Shown piece after piece: positions 7,341-18,345 of a stretch of DNA of 64,000 nucleotides; position 1 is the first letter of the stretch, and the number at the start of each line of letters is the position of its first letter. The position numbers were made by a program, and so were the translations under genes. The DNA lies in assembly GCF_000732925.1 (NCBI RefSeq), contig NZ_CP008953.1:5270001-5334000 (forward strand), written 5' to 3'. The DNA comes from Amycolatopsis japonica. Its GTDB lineage: Bacteria > Actinomycetota > Actinomycetes > Mycobacteriales > Pseudonocardiaceae. Under the pieces are notes generated by a model, which saw only the letters and a list, made by a program, of their open reading frames with translations, ran no database searches and was not told the origin of the DNA.

Positions 7341-9206
7341 TCACGCGGCCGCAGGCTCCTCCGAGAACTGCGTCAGGTACAGCGACGCGTAGCGACCTTC
7401 GCGCGCGAGAAGCTCTTCGTGCGTCCCCCGCTCGACGATCTCCCCGTGCTCGATCACCAGGATCTGGTCCGCCGCCCGCACCGTCGACAACCGGTGCGCG
7501 ATGACCAGCGCGGTCCGCCCGTCCAGCGCGTCGGTCAGCGCCTCGCCGACGGCCGCTTCGGACTGCGAGTCCAGATGCGCGGTCGCCTCGTCGAGGACGA
7601 CGACCTTCGGCTGAGCCAGCAGGAGCCGGGCGATGGTCAGCCGCTGCCGTTCGCCACCGGAAAGCCGGTACCCCCGCTCCCCCACCACGGTCTCCAGCCC
7701 GTCCGGCAGCTCGCGGATCAACTCGGCAAGGCGCGCCTTCTCCAGCGCCGACCAGATCTCGTCGTCGGTGACCCCGGGTCGCGCGTACTCGAGGTTCGCG
7801 CGGATGGTGTCGTGGAAGAGGTGCCCGTCCTGGGTCACCACGCCGACGGTTTCCCGCAGCGAGGCGAAACTCAGCTCCCGAACGTCCACATCGGACAAAC
7901 GGACCGAACCGGCGTCGACGTCGTACAGCCTCGGCAGCAGTGAGGCGATCGTCGACTTGCCGGCGCCCGACGATCCCACCAGTGCCACCATCTGCCCGGG
8001 TTCGGCGCGGAAGCTGATGCCGTGCAACACCTCCTCACCACCCCGGTGATCCAAAGTGGACACGTCCTCCAGCGAAGCCAGCGAGTACCGGTCCGCCGCC
8101 GGGTAGCCGAACCGGACATCGGAGAACTCCACCGAAACCGGGCCTTCGGGAACGCGTCGCGCGTCCGGCTTCTCCTCGATCATCGGCTTGAGGTCGAGCA
8201 CCTCGAAGACCCGCTCGAACGACACCAGCGCGGTCATCACGTCCACCCGGACGTTCGCCAGCGCGGTCAGCGGCGAGTACAGCCTGGTCAGCAGCAACGC
8301 CAAGGCCACGACGGTGCCCGGCGCGAGCGCCCCGGTCAGCGCCAGGTAGCCGCCCAGCCCGTAGACCAGCGCCTGTGCCAGCGCGGAGACCGTGGTCAGG
8401 CTGGTCAGGAACCAGCGCGTCAGCATCGCCGTGCGGACGCCGATGTCGCGCACCCGCCCCGCCCGCGCGCCGAACTCGCCCGCCTCGCGCTCCGGGTCTC
8501 CGAACAGCTTCACCAGCGTCGCGCCCGGCGCGGAGAACCGTTCGGTCATCTGCGTGGTCATCGACGCGTTGAGCCCGCCGGCCTCCCGCTGCAGCGCGGC
8601 CATCCGCCGCCCGAGCCGCCGCGTCGGCAGGATGAACACCGGCAGCAGCACCAGCGCCAGCAGGGTGACCTGCCACGACAGCGTCACCATGACCACCAGC
8701 GACAGCGCCAGCTGGATCACGTTGGTGACGAGCCCCGACAGCGTGGCGGTGAACGTGCGCTGCGCGCCGATGACGTCGTTGTTGAGCCTGCTCACCAACG
8801 CGCCGGTGCGGGTGCGCGTGAAGAACGCGACCGGCATCCGCTGCACGTGGCGGTACACCGCGAGCCGCAGGTCGAGGATGATCCCCTCGCCGATCCTCGA
8901 CGACTGCGCCCGTTCGGCCAGGCCGAGCCCGGCGTCGATCAGCGCCAGCGCCGCGATCACCACGGCCAGCCACACCACCAGCGCGACGTCGTGCCCGCCG
9001 ACGATCGCGTCGACCACCTTCCCGGCCAGCACCGGCGTGCTCACCGCCAGCACCGCCGAGACGACGGTGAGCACCAGGAATATCAGCAACCTCCGCCAGT
9101 GCGGCCTGGCGAACCGTGCGACGCGGCGGAGCGTGCCCTTGTGCAGCCCCTTCGGAACGTCGGCCGACTTCATCGCCGAGTTCATCAGCGTCCACGTGTT
9201 GTCCAT
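7341..9206 (-). CDS. ABC exporter, fused permease and ATPase
   Basis: A 621-residue half-transporter, expected to work as a homodimer in the membrane. Residues 35-330 form the six-helix exporter domain. The ATPase domain (about 375-610) has Walker A GSSGAGKST, Q-loop VTQDGHLF, signature LSGGERQRL, Walker B VVVLDEAT and the H-loop VIAHRLST. Lipid or drug export is typical of the family. The ATG at 9206 has a good ribosome binding site (AGAGAGGG on the minus strand). A palindrome in its promoter region is listed at 9233-9248. Confidence 0.9.
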   Translation of the reverse strand: MDNTWTLMNSAMKSADVPKGLHKGTLRRVARFARPHWRRLLIFLVLTVVSAVLAVSTPVLAGKVVDAIVGGHDVALVVWLAVVIAALALIDAGLGLAERAQSSRIGEGIILDLRLAVYRHVQRMPVAFFTRTRTGALVSRLNNDVIGAQRTFTATLSGLVTNVIQLALSLVVMVTLSWQVTLLALVLLPVFILPTRRLGRRMAALQREAGGLNASMTTQMTERFSAPGATLVKLFGDPEREAGEFGARAGRVRDIGVRTAMLTRWFLTSLTTVSALAQALVYGLGGYLALTGALAPGTVVALALLLTRLYSPLTALANVRVDVMTALVSFERVFEVLDLKPMIEEKPDARRVPEGPVSVEFSDVRFGYPAADRYSLASLEDVSTLDHRGGEEVLHGISFRAEPGQMVALVGSSGAGKSTIASLLPRLYDVDAGSVRLSDVDVRELSFASLRETVGVVTQDGHLFHDTIRANLEYARPGVTDDEIWSALEKARLAELIRELPDGLETVVGERGYRLSGGERQRLTIARLLLAQPKVVVLDEATAHLDSQSEAAVGEALTDALDGRTALVIAHRLSTVRAADQILVIEHGEIVERGTHEELLAREGRYASLYLTQFSEEPAAA

Positions 9207-9232
9207 GAGAACCCTCTCTTCGCCCCCAAAAC

Positions 9233-9248
9233 CTCGATATTAGTCGAG
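9233..9248. promoter_or_regulatory. Possible operator upstream of the ABC exporter
   Basis: CTCGA-6nt-TCGAG, flanked by AAAAC and GTTTT, gives an imperfect dyad of about 26 bp, 27 bp upstream of the exporter start. This is a MarR-like layout, but no adjacent regulator supports a specific family. Confidence 0.35.
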
Positions 9249-9352
9249 AGTTTTCCCGGATATAAGCATGACCAACACCGGAGCACACCGGATGCTTCCC
9301 GGTTTCCGCGTCCTCTTTCCGGCGCAGGTGGCCACGTCGGTAGCCTGGGCCG

Positions 9353-10654
9353 GTGACCAAGGACCCAGACCGGCGACGACTGACCATCGACCTGGTCTTC
9401 TACACGGGCTGCCTGATCTTCGCCGTCGCGAACACGGCGGTCGCGGAATTCTACGGCTATCGCGTGTGGGCGAACTTCGCCGTCGCGGGTTACGGCCTCG
9501 CCGTGGTCCACACCGGCTGGCTGACGATCGCCGCGCGGCGCGGCAAGGCGCTGCCCGGCGCGCTCGGCTCGCGGTGGGTGGGTATCGGCGCCATCGGGTT
9601 GTTCGCCATGATCCTTCCGTTGGGAATGCTCGTCATTCGCCGTCTGACCGGAGTGGACTGGCTCGTCACGCCGAACTCGTGGGCCGCGCAGCCCGAGGTC
9701 TGGGTCATCGAACGCTCGGCGAAACTCCTTCTGGAGAACGGAACCCCGTACGTCGACGTCACCGCACTCGGTCGCGCGGTGGAAGTAAACGATTACACGC
9801 CATACGGTCCCGTGATGACCGTCTTCGGCCTGCCGCGCGCCTTGCTGGGCGGCGGACCGGTCGCGAACGCCCTCACCGACGCGCGCTGGATGTTCGCGCT
9901 GGCGGCCGTCGCATGTGTACTGCTGACGCTGCGGCTGCTGAAGTGGCCGAAAATCCCGGTCAGCGCGGCACAACTCGCCCTCGCCTGCCCGCTGACCGCG
10001 CTGACCTGGGCGGTCGCCGGCCCGGATCTGGCCATCGTCGGACTGCTGGTGTTGTCCTTCGCACTGGCCTCGACGGGCCGCGCGGTCCTGTCGGGTCTGG
10101 TGCTGGCACTGGTGGTCAGCGCGAAACTCATCGTCGCGCCGGCGATCGTGGTGCTGGGTGTCCTGTTGATCACGCGGCGTGGTCCTCGCGCACTGGGCGG
10201 ATTCGCCGCGGCACTCGTGGTGACGACCCTCGTCCTGCACGTACCCGTCTATCTGGTGGACCCCAAGGCGTTCGTCGAGCACGTCTTCCGGTTCCCGATG
10301 GGAATCGGCGTGATCAAGTCACCGGCGGCGAGCCCGTTGCCCGGCCACCTCATCGCCTCGCTCGGCCTGGTGGGCACGGCGGTTTCCTTCGCCCTGCTCG
10401 GGATCGCGGCCGTCGCGATCCTGGTCTGGCTGCTGCGACGCCCGCCCGCGACCGGTTCGGACGCGTTGCTGCGCATGGCCGTCGGGCTGGTCGCGCTGAT
10501 CATGCTCACTCCGGCGACACGGTACGGCTACCTGGTGTATCCGCTGGTCCTGCTCGGTGCCAGGCTGGCCTTCCTCGCCGCGGAAACCCGTGAAACAGCG
10601 GTCCCTGGAAAGGGAACTGCGCCCCCCGCGCAGCAGTCCGCTACTTCCTCGTGA
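9353..10654 (+). CDS. Multi-pass membrane protein, GT87/DUF2029-like mannosyltransferase
   Basis: A 433-residue hydrophobic protein with about ten to eleven predicted membrane helices. NDYTPYGPVMTVFGLPRAL in the first half and SAKLIVAPAIVVL in the middle resemble polyprenol-phosphate-dependent mannosyltransferases (GT87), which build cell-envelope glycans outside the membrane. A catalytic Asp is not obvious, so the assignment rests on overall pattern. The GTG at 9353 lacks a clear ribosome binding site. The stop touches the end of the convergent HTH gene. Confidence 0.65.
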   Translation: MTKDPDRRRLTIDLVFYTGCLIFAVANTAVAEFYGYRVWANFAVAGYGLAVVHTGWLTIAARRGKALPGALGSRWVGIGAIGLFAMILPLGMLVIRRLTGVDWLVTPNSWAAQPEVWVIERSAKLLLENGTPYVDVTALGRAVEVNDYTPYGPVMTVFGLPRALLGGGPVANALTDARWMFALAAVACVLLTLRLLKWPKIPVSAAQLALACPLTALTWAVAGPDLAIVGLLVLSFALASTGRAVLSGLVLALVVSAKLIVAPAIVVLGVLLITRRGPRALGGFAAALVVTTLVLHVPVYLVDPKAFVEHVFRFPMGIGVIKSPAASPLPGHLIASLGLVGTAVSFALLGIAAVAILVWLLRRPPATGSDALLRMAVGLVALIMLTPATRYGYLVYPLVLLGARLAFLAAETRETAVPGKGTAPPAQQSATSS

Positions 10655-10864
10655 CTACTTCTTCTTGACCCTGGTGGCACCGCCACGGCCGCGCAGCTGG
10701 ACGCCGGACTCCGAGAGGACCCGGTGCACGAACCCGTACGAGCGACCCGTGGACTCCGCGAGAGCGCGGATGCTCGAGCCCTTCTCGTATTTCTTCTTCA
10801 GGTCAGCGGCCAGCTTGTCACGCGTGTTGCCGGTGATCCGCGCGCCTTTCTTGAGATCAGCCAC
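10655..10864 (-). CDS. Small helix-turn-helix protein, conserved in actinobacteria
   Basis: A basic protein of about 69 residues. SSIRALAESTGRSYGFVHRVL is a helix-turn-helix, followed by a Gly/Arg/Lys tail (RGRGGATRVKKK). Similar proteins of about 70 residues are widespread and strongly conserved in actinobacteria; their role is not known to me, but DNA binding is likely. The frame is open up to 10933. I prefer the GTG at 10864 because GGGAAGG lies in front of it and the product then has normal family length. Confidence 0.75.
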   Translation of the reverse strand: MADLKKGARITGNTRDKLAADLKKKYEKGSSIRALAESTGRSYGFVHRVLSESGVQLRGRGGATRVKKK

Positions 10865-11042
10865 GTCGATCGCCTTCCCGCCGAGAGTGTTCTGGGCCAC
10901 ATAACGGCCCCTGTCGCCGCAATGATCGAACACTGAGCGCCGGAATGCCAGACGACGAGCGCAAAACTGCTGAAACCGCGATCACATTGGGCCATTTCAG
11001 TGGCCGGATGGCATCGATCAAGCACCCGAACGGACGCAGGCC

Positions 11043-12671
<1,629 letters not shown>

Positions 12672-12813
12672 GGGAACTCCCGGTACAAGGGGTGGATGAG
12701 CGGACAGCTTCGACTCGCCGGCCGACGGGCCGGCGAGGAGCTACTCCAAGAGGATGTCCACGCGATCAGTGTACGGGCCGCTGTCGAACGATTTTATCCG
12801 ACCGTGCCCGACG

Positions 12814-13482
12814 TCACGGCCCGGCGAGGGTGATTTCGACCGCGACGGCCCGCTCCGCCGCGTCTTCGAGCACCGTGCGGCGCGGTTCGGGGATGTCGAG
12901 AACTCGGGGTTCGGCACGCTCGAACAACGGCGCCAGCCGCCTGTCCTCGCGCAGGGTTTCCAAGGCGCGGCGGTCACCGCCGAGAACGACGGCGTCCACT
13001 TCGGACAGTTGAGGGACGAGCACTTCGAAGGCGTCTTCCGCGGCGGCCCGTAGCGCTGTGCGGACTTGCCCTTCCCGACGCCGCGCGAACCGCTGCTGCG
13101 ACCACCCGCCCGCCGCGGACCGGCCCTGGACGAGATGCCGGTCCGTCCTGGACTGGACGACCACTCCCCCGCGCGCGATCCCGACGCTGTGCCCGCCGCG
13201 GCGGACAAGCAAGAGCGCGATCCTCCGCGAGATCAGCGCGTGTTCGACGAGCGGGCCGACGGCCAGCCCCGTCACCGTTCCTACCGCCTTCAACGGTCCG
13301 AAAGGGACGGTCGCGACGGCGACGACGCCGTTGTCCGCGACGACCGTGACGGTATCCGGCTTCAGTTCGGTCGAACGGACGCCTTCGTTGCGGACGGCGA
13401 AGCGCGCGTACCAGCCTTCGAGCCGATCCGGGGCGACCTCGACCGCCCGGCCCCCGCCCGCCACCTGCCGCTCCCTCGCCAT
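12814..13482 (-). CDS. acVLRF1-type peptidyl-tRNA hydrolase (Vms1/ANKZF1-like release factor)
   Basis: A 222-residue protein of the actinobacterial Vms1-like release factor 1 family. These proteins carry the eRF1-like catalytic fold found in eukaryotic Vms1/ANKZF1, which cut nascent chains from tRNA on stalled large subunits. The key stretch is AAGGWSQQRFARRREGQ (about residues 123-139), where the GxxQ-type loop and following Arg-rich helix replace the GGQ of classical release factors. The rest (VDAVVLGGDRRALETLRED, VLDIPEPRRTVLEDA) fits the fold. Start is ATG. Its neighbour is an ABC-F ATPase, which suggests a joint ribosome-rescue role. Confidence 0.8.
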   Translation of the reverse strand: MARERQVAGGGRAVEVAPDRLEGWYARFAVRNEGVRSTELKPDTVTVVADNGVVAVATVPFGPLKAVGTVTGLAVGPLVEHALISRRIALLLVRRGGHSVGIARGGVVVQSRTDRHLVQGRSAAGGWSQQRFARRREGQVRTALRAAAEDAFEVLVPQLSEVDAVVLGGDRRALETLREDRRLAPLFERAEPRVLDIPEPRRTVLEDAAERAVAVEITLAGP

Positions 13483-13515
13483 GGGTCCAACGTACGGGGC
13501 CTGGCGTCGGCAGGC

Positions 13516-13568
13516 GTTGCGAAAGCCACTTTCGCAACGTTGAAGGTTGCGAAAGTGGCTTTCGCAAC
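13516..13568. repeat. Perfect nested palindrome, each arm a perfect hairpin
   Basis: Arms 13516-13538 and 13546-13568 (23 bp, perfect) enclose a 7-nt loop. Each arm alone is a perfect hairpin: GTTGCGAAAG-CCA-CTTTCGCAAC. It lies downstream of the S8 peptidase and upstream of the acVLRF1 gene, both on the minus strand. Confidence 0.9.
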
Positions 13569-13588
13569 ACGCTCCCGACTCCGCTTTC

Positions 13589-13643
13589 GCGCGTGAAGGC
13601 CTCCTTCCCTCGGCTGAGCCGAGGGAAGGAGGCCTTCACGCGC
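13589..13643. repeat. 55-bp perfect nested palindrome (family A)
   Basis: Arms of 27 bp surround one centre base (13616). Each arm contains GAAGG-CCT-CCTTC. Close copies are at 36170-36224 and 55586-55638. It lies 12 bp beyond the S8 peptidase stop and may be its terminator. Confidence 0.9.
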
Positions 13644-13655
13644 ATGACCGGAGGA

Positions 13656-16562
13656 CTAGACCGGCTTCACCGGCCCCTTCCCCACCGACTTCCCGACACC
13701 CGCGGGCCGCTCGGCCACGCCGGGCTGCACGAAACCGTTGATGTGCAAGGAGATCGAGCGGATCGAACCGGTGTCGCCACCGGCGACGTCGACCGCGGTG
13801 AACTTCCACGTGCCGTCGGCCGCCGCACCGGCCAGGCCGCCGAGCGCCTGCGCCGGCTTGTAGGTGCCGGTGAACGGCGCGTTCGCCGCGGTCACCGAAC
13901 TGAACGCGGCGGCCGCGTTGTCGGCGAAGACGACCTGGCACAGGTTGTTGCCCGAGCCGCCGCTGCGCTGGAACACGGTCGCCTTCGCGCCCGCGGGCGA
14001 CGTCAGCGTGCCGACCAGGTCACCGACGTACGAGTGGTTGATGCCCACGGTCGCCGAGGTCTGGTCGGTGTTGCAGGTCGCGCCGTCCACCGAGAACGTC
14101 AGCTTCGACGCGCGCCCGACACCGCTCACCGTGATCGGCACGGTCACGCCGGTCGGATCGCTGTCCGGGATCGCCACCGCGTCACCGGCGTAGGCGAAGT
14201 TCTGCGTCACCGGCGACGGGGTGCCGACCGGCAGCGAGAACGTGGACGTCGTCGGCGAGTACGAACCCGCGAAGGTCACGCGGGCGTTCAGCACCACCGG
14301 CACCCCGAGCTCCTGCGTGGCGGGAACGGTGATGGTGAAGTCGTTCACGCCGGTCTGCCCGGGGCTGATCGTGCCGTAGGACTTCGATCGCGGCGCCACC
14401 GTGACACCGGGGGTCGGGCTGGAGAGCACGACACTGGTGGACGTCGCGGTGCCGTCGCCGCGGTTGGTCACCGGCAGGGTGACCTTGGCGGTGTCGCCCG
14501 GGTCGAGCGCGGATCCGCCGTCGGCCGGGGTGACCGTCGGCTGGCCCGCGGACGCGAGCGGCTGCGGGCTGGCACCGGTGTAGGCGAGCACCTTGTCGGC
14601 GAGGATGACGCCCGCCCCGCTGGAGTTGTCGCGACCGGGGGCCAGGATGTCGACGGCGGTGTTGATCAGCGCTTCACGCACCTCGGCCGGGGGCAGCCCC
14701 GGGTTGCCCGAGAGCACCAGGCCCGCGATCGCGGCGGCGTGCGGCGCGGCGGCCGACGTGCCGTAGAACGTGGTGAAGCCGGTGACGCTGGTGGAGACGC
14801 CGTCGGCCGCGGTGATGTCCGGCTTGTTCCGGACCTCGCCACCGGTCCCGGACACGTTGCCGGGAGTGATCGGGGTGCCGTCGGCCTGGTAGAACATCCG
14901 CCGCGGACCGTCCGAAGTGAACCGTTCGACCTTCGACGTCGCGCCGAACGCCGCCGGGAACGGGCCCGCCGGGTTGGCCGGGTCGCCCGGTTCGAGGGCA
15001 CGGGGGAACGCCTTGGCGGCGGGGGCCGCCGCGACACTGAACGCGTCCCGCGCGGCCGAGTGGCCCACGGTCACGCCGGGTTTGGTGTAGGCCTTGAGGC
15101 CGTCGGCCGAATCGGTGAACCGGCCGCGCAGCGCGGACAGCGAAAGGTAGCGGCCCTCACCGGAGAACTTGACGATGGCCAGCCGCAGCCCGGCGACACC
15201 CGTGGTGTCCACCCGTTCGTAGGCGTCCTGGGTACCGGTCTGGACGTCCTGGCTGAAGTCGACGACGTTGCCCGCCGCGTTCAGCAGGTACAGGTCGTAG
15301 TCGTTGTTCGAGCGGCCCAGCGGGTCCGACCAGAACAACGTGACCGGCACCCGGCCCGACGCGCTCGAGATCGGCTGGAAGATCTGGTTGCCCGCGGCAC
15401 CGGCGAAGTTGTGCGCGGTACCGGCGTATTTGCCGATGCTCTTGCCGGAGTCGACGAAGTCGCCTTCCCAGTGGCCCGAAGTGCCGTCGGAGACGTTGCC
15501 CTCGTTACCGGCCGAGGAGAAGTACAGCGCGCCGTTCGCGGTCACGTCGTTCACGGCCTGGGCGATGATCCAGTCCTGGAACGGGGATTCCTTGAAGTAC
15601 AGGACGTCGTCGACGATGACGTCGCAGTGCGCGTCGAAGCGCAGCTTGCGGATGTTGTCGGCGAAACTGGCGTCGGAGTTGAACGCGCTGGCGAAACCGA
15701 GTGCCGCGTTCGGCGCGAGATCGTGGATGATCTCGAGCATCGCGGTGCCCTCGTCGCCGTCGCCTTCCTGGCCGGGGATCACGTCGACGCCCGCCGGGAG
15801 TTCGCCGCGTGCCTGCGAGGTCGCGAGCGAGTCGATGCCGTCGGACAACGCGCAGATCTTGGTGCCCACGCCGGTGACGCCGAACTGCTGGCGGGCGGTG
15901 TCGGCGTTGTGCGCACGGTCGCCTTCGCTGTTGGTCGGCCCTGCCGCGATACCGACCTGTCCCTTGGCCTCGACGGCCTTCTTCAGCTCGTCCGCGATCC
16001 GGGCGGCCTTCTCCTCCTTGCTTTCCCGCTTGCCCGCGGTGGCGGGCTCGGCGAGCTGGCGGGCCGTGAACGCCTCGTTGGCGGTCTCGACCTTCTTGAC
16101 GTCGGCGCGGGCCGCGATCGACGGCACCGCGTTCAGCGGCACCTCGGCGCGGACACTGCCGTACCGCTCGGAGACCGCGCGGATCCCCGCACCGGATTCA
16201 CGCAGTCCCTTGAGGAGTTCTTCCGAGACCTGGCCACGGATGTCCACGAGTACGGTGCCGGCCGCGGAGACATTCGCCCCAGACCCCAGTGCGGGAACCG
16301 CGGAGGCCGACATCCGCTGCGCGCGGAGTTTCTGTTCGACGAGCAGCCGGCTGTCCACTTTGGACTCACCGGCGTTCTGGCTCTTCTTGATCGACTGCAG
16401 TGCCTCGATCTGCCGGACGGTGTTCTCCGAGAACGCGTCCGGGGATTGCGTGGTCTCCGCCATCGCGACGGGCGGGCTCACCAGGCCGAGCGCGGTGACG
16501 AGGGCCGCGGTGCCCGCGGTCAGGATCGTTCTTCTTCTCCTACTAGAACGGGTTGGACGCAC
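13656..16562 (-). CDS. Secreted S8/S53-like serine peptidase with P-domain
   Basis: A 968-residue exported protein. A signal peptide (RRRRTILTAGTAALVTAL, cleavage after AMA about residue 35) is followed by a long propeptide. The protease core shows the Asp motif LSDGID, oxyanion Asn in SSAGNEGN and the Ser motif GTSAAAPHAA. Where subtilisins have HGTH the sequence reads DEGTAM, so the catalytic His is replaced by Glu, as in sedolisin-type triads. A CARDB-like beta domain (PVTNRGDGTATS) and a C-terminal P-domain (HSYVGDLVGTLTSPAG ... GTWKFTAVD) follow. The GTG at 16562 is preceded by GGAGG. It is probably an extracellular degradative enzyme. Confidence 0.85.
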   Translation of the reverse strand: MRPTRSSRRRRTILTAGTAALVTALGLVSPPVAMAETTQSPDAFSENTVRQIEALQSIKKSQNAGESKVDSRLLVEQKLRAQRMSASAVPALGSGANVSAAGTVLVDIRGQVSEELLKGLRESGAGIRAVSERYGSVRAEVPLNAVPSIAARADVKKVETANEAFTARQLAEPATAGKRESKEEKAARIADELKKAVEAKGQVGIAAGPTNSEGDRAHNADTARQQFGVTGVGTKICALSDGIDSLATSQARGELPAGVDVIPGQEGDGDEGTAMLEIIHDLAPNAALGFASAFNSDASFADNIRKLRFDAHCDVIVDDVLYFKESPFQDWIIAQAVNDVTANGALYFSSAGNEGNVSDGTSGHWEGDFVDSGKSIGKYAGTAHNFAGAAGNQIFQPISSASGRVPVTLFWSDPLGRSNNDYDLYLLNAAGNVVDFSQDVQTGTQDAYERVDTTGVAGLRLAIVKFSGEGRYLSLSALRGRFTDSADGLKAYTKPGVTVGHSAARDAFSVAAAPAAKAFPRALEPGDPANPAGPFPAAFGATSKVERFTSDGPRRMFYQADGTPITPGNVSGTGGEVRNKPDITAADGVSTSVTGFTTFYGTSAAAPHAAAIAGLVLSGNPGLPPAEVREALINTAVDILAPGRDNSSGAGVILADKVLAYTGASPQPLASAGQPTVTPADGGSALDPGDTAKVTLPVTNRGDGTATSTSVVLSSPTPGVTVAPRSKSYGTISPGQTGVNDFTITVPATQELGVPVVLNARVTFAGSYSPTTSTFSLPVGTPSPVTQNFAYAGDAVAIPDSDPTGVTVPITVSGVGRASKLTFSVDGATCNTDQTSATVGINHSYVGDLVGTLTSPAGAKATVFQRSGGSGNNLCQVVFADNAAAAFSSVTAANAPFTGTYKPAQALGGLAGAAADGTWKFTAVDVAGGDTGSIRSISLHINGFVQPGVAERPAGVGKSVGKGPVKPV

Positions 16563-16739
16563 GTGCGCCTCCGATTCCTAGGCGCGTGCCCCGACTCACG
16601 CTGACCGACGCCGGCGATCACCGGCTGGATCAAGCTAAGTACCGGGCGCGCACCGGCGGCAGGAGCCGTTCGGGTGACGTCGGATGGAGAATTTCCGGAT
16701 TCGGCCGCAGGTCGTGGGCCGTTCAGGGTAATCGTGTCG

Positions 16740-18311
16740 TTACAGGACGAACGAGTCCGACCAAGGCTGCGAAGCACGGCCCGACAAGCCGTCCAAAAGG
16801 GTCACCGCCTGCTTGTCCGTCAGCGACGCCACGAAGTCGACGACCGCCCGTCCCCGCGCCAGGCCGCGTACGGCGTCCGCGCCGGTGACCGGTTCCCCGG
16901 TCGCTCCGATGAGCAGCTCCGGCGACGTCCGCGCCAACGCGGAGAACTCGGACCGCGCCAGTTCCACCAGATCGTGCAGCCGTCGCGGGAGACGGTAGAA
17001 CTCGTCGCGGTCGAGCAGCCACGCGTCCAGCGCGTCGACCAAGGTGGTCACCAGGCTCGCCTGTCCGCGTTGGTGCAGCGCGAGTTCCGGGCGCAGCAGG
17101 ACGAACCGCCGGTGCACGAATTTCAGCACCTGCACCTCGTGCCACTGCGCGGGACGCAGCGTGAGATGGCCTGTCCGGGTGGAGGGCGACGCCACCACCT
17201 GGACGCCGTCGACGAGCCGCGCGGTCCATTTCGCGGAGAAGGCGGCGGTGGCCTGTTCGGCCTCGATGGAACCGTCGAACCCGGTGGCGAGCAAACCGTC
17301 GACGAGTTCGTCGCGCACACGGGCGACGGCGCTGGTGAAAGCGTCGTCGTCGACGATCCACCCGTCCTTGGCGTGCATCCGGCGGCGCAGCCGTTCCAGC
17401 GAACGGCCGGGCAGCCGCCGTTCGGCGGTCAAGGTGGCGTCGTCCAGCGCGGCCAGTTCCGCCGCGTGGTCGGCCCAGCCGGTGAACTCGGCGGCGACCG
17501 GGGCGTGCTGCAGGACACCGATCCGGTGGAAGTCCTGGAGATCGTGGATGGCGTACGCGATGTCGTCGGCGGTGTCCATCACGGACGCTTCGACGGTCTG
17601 CTGCCAAGGCTCGATCCGGCCGGCGAACGGGGCCCGCGCCTGGGTGAAGTCGTCGAGTTCGGTGCTGTAGGCGGAGAACTTGCTCGCACCCGTGCCGGGG
17701 GCGTCGGCCGGTTCGGCGGCGCCGCGTGGCTGGACGTCCATCGACGTCGGATGCGGATCGGGCACGTGCAACCGCGCCCACGGGTACTTCAGCACCGCGG
17801 CGCGCACCGCCGTGGTGAGGTCCAGACCGGAGGCGGACGGGCCGCGCACGTCGGTCGTGGTGATGATCCGGAACGACTGCGCGTTGCCTTCGAAACCGTC
17901 GGCGAGGCCGAACCGGTGCCGGGCGATCCGGTCCAGGGTCTGCTCGCCGAGATGCCCGAACGGCGGGTGCCCCAGATCGTGCGCGAGCGAGGCTGCCTCG
18001 GCGACGTCCGGATCGCAGCCGCCCAGTTTCGCGGCGAGTTCGGCCGAATCGCTGGCTGAATTGATCCGCTCGGCGATCGCGCGGGCGACCTGCGCGACCT
18101 TGAGGCTGTGGGTGAGGCGGTTGTGCAGGAGCCCGGAACCGCCGGCGCTGACCACCTGCGTCACGCCGCCGAGCCGCGCGAAGAAGGGCGAGGCGGCGAT
18201 CCGGTCCCGGTCGATCCGGAACGGGCTCGTGGCGAGGTCGGTGAACCCGGCGCTCTCGCTCGCCGGATCGCGCCGCCACGTCCTCGGGTCCGTCTGTTCC
18301 ATGCGCAACAC
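16740..18311 (-). CDS. dgt: dGTP triphosphohydrolase-like HD-domain protein
   Basis: A 523-residue HD-superfamily enzyme that converts dGTP or other dNTPs to the nucleoside and triphosphate. Motifs are in order: LHNRLTHSLKVAQVARAI (first His), EAASLAHDLGHPPFGHLGE (HD pair) and DTADDIAYAIHDLQDF (distal Asp). The length is typical for the long actinobacterial form. Start is GTG 18311 or ATG 18302. It is divergent from the lycopene-cyclase-like gene with only 34 bp between starts. Confidence 0.88.
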   Translation of the reverse strand: MLRMEQTDPRTWRRDPASESAGFTDLATSPFRIDRDRIAASPFFARLGGVTQVVSAGGSGLLHNRLTHSLKVAQVARAIAERINSASDSAELAAKLGGCDPDVAEAASLAHDLGHPPFGHLGEQTLDRIARHRFGLADGFEGNAQSFRIITTTDVRGPSASGLDLTTAVRAAVLKYPWARLHVPDPHPTSMDVQPRGAAEPADAPGTGASKFSAYSTELDDFTQARAPFAGRIEPWQQTVEASVMDTADDIAYAIHDLQDFHRIGVLQHAPVAAEFTGWADHAAELAALDDATLTAERRLPGRSLERLRRRMHAKDGWIVDDDAFTSAVARVRDELVDGLLATGFDGSIEAEQATAAFSAKWTARLVDGVQVVASPSTRTGHLTLRPAQWHEVQVLKFVHRRFVLLRPELALHQRGQASLVTTLVDALDAWLLDRDEFYRLPRRLHDLVELARSEFSALARTSPELLIGATGEPVTGADAVRGLARGRAVVDFVASLTDKQAVTLLDGLSGRASQPWSDSFVL

Positions 18312-18345
18312 CGTATCCGTCGGGGCGGCGTGATGAGATACGAAG

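Noticed and set aside
13593-16604. 1003-codon plus-strand frame
   Set aside because: Antisense to the S8-like protease; Arg/Gly-rich composition with no domain.
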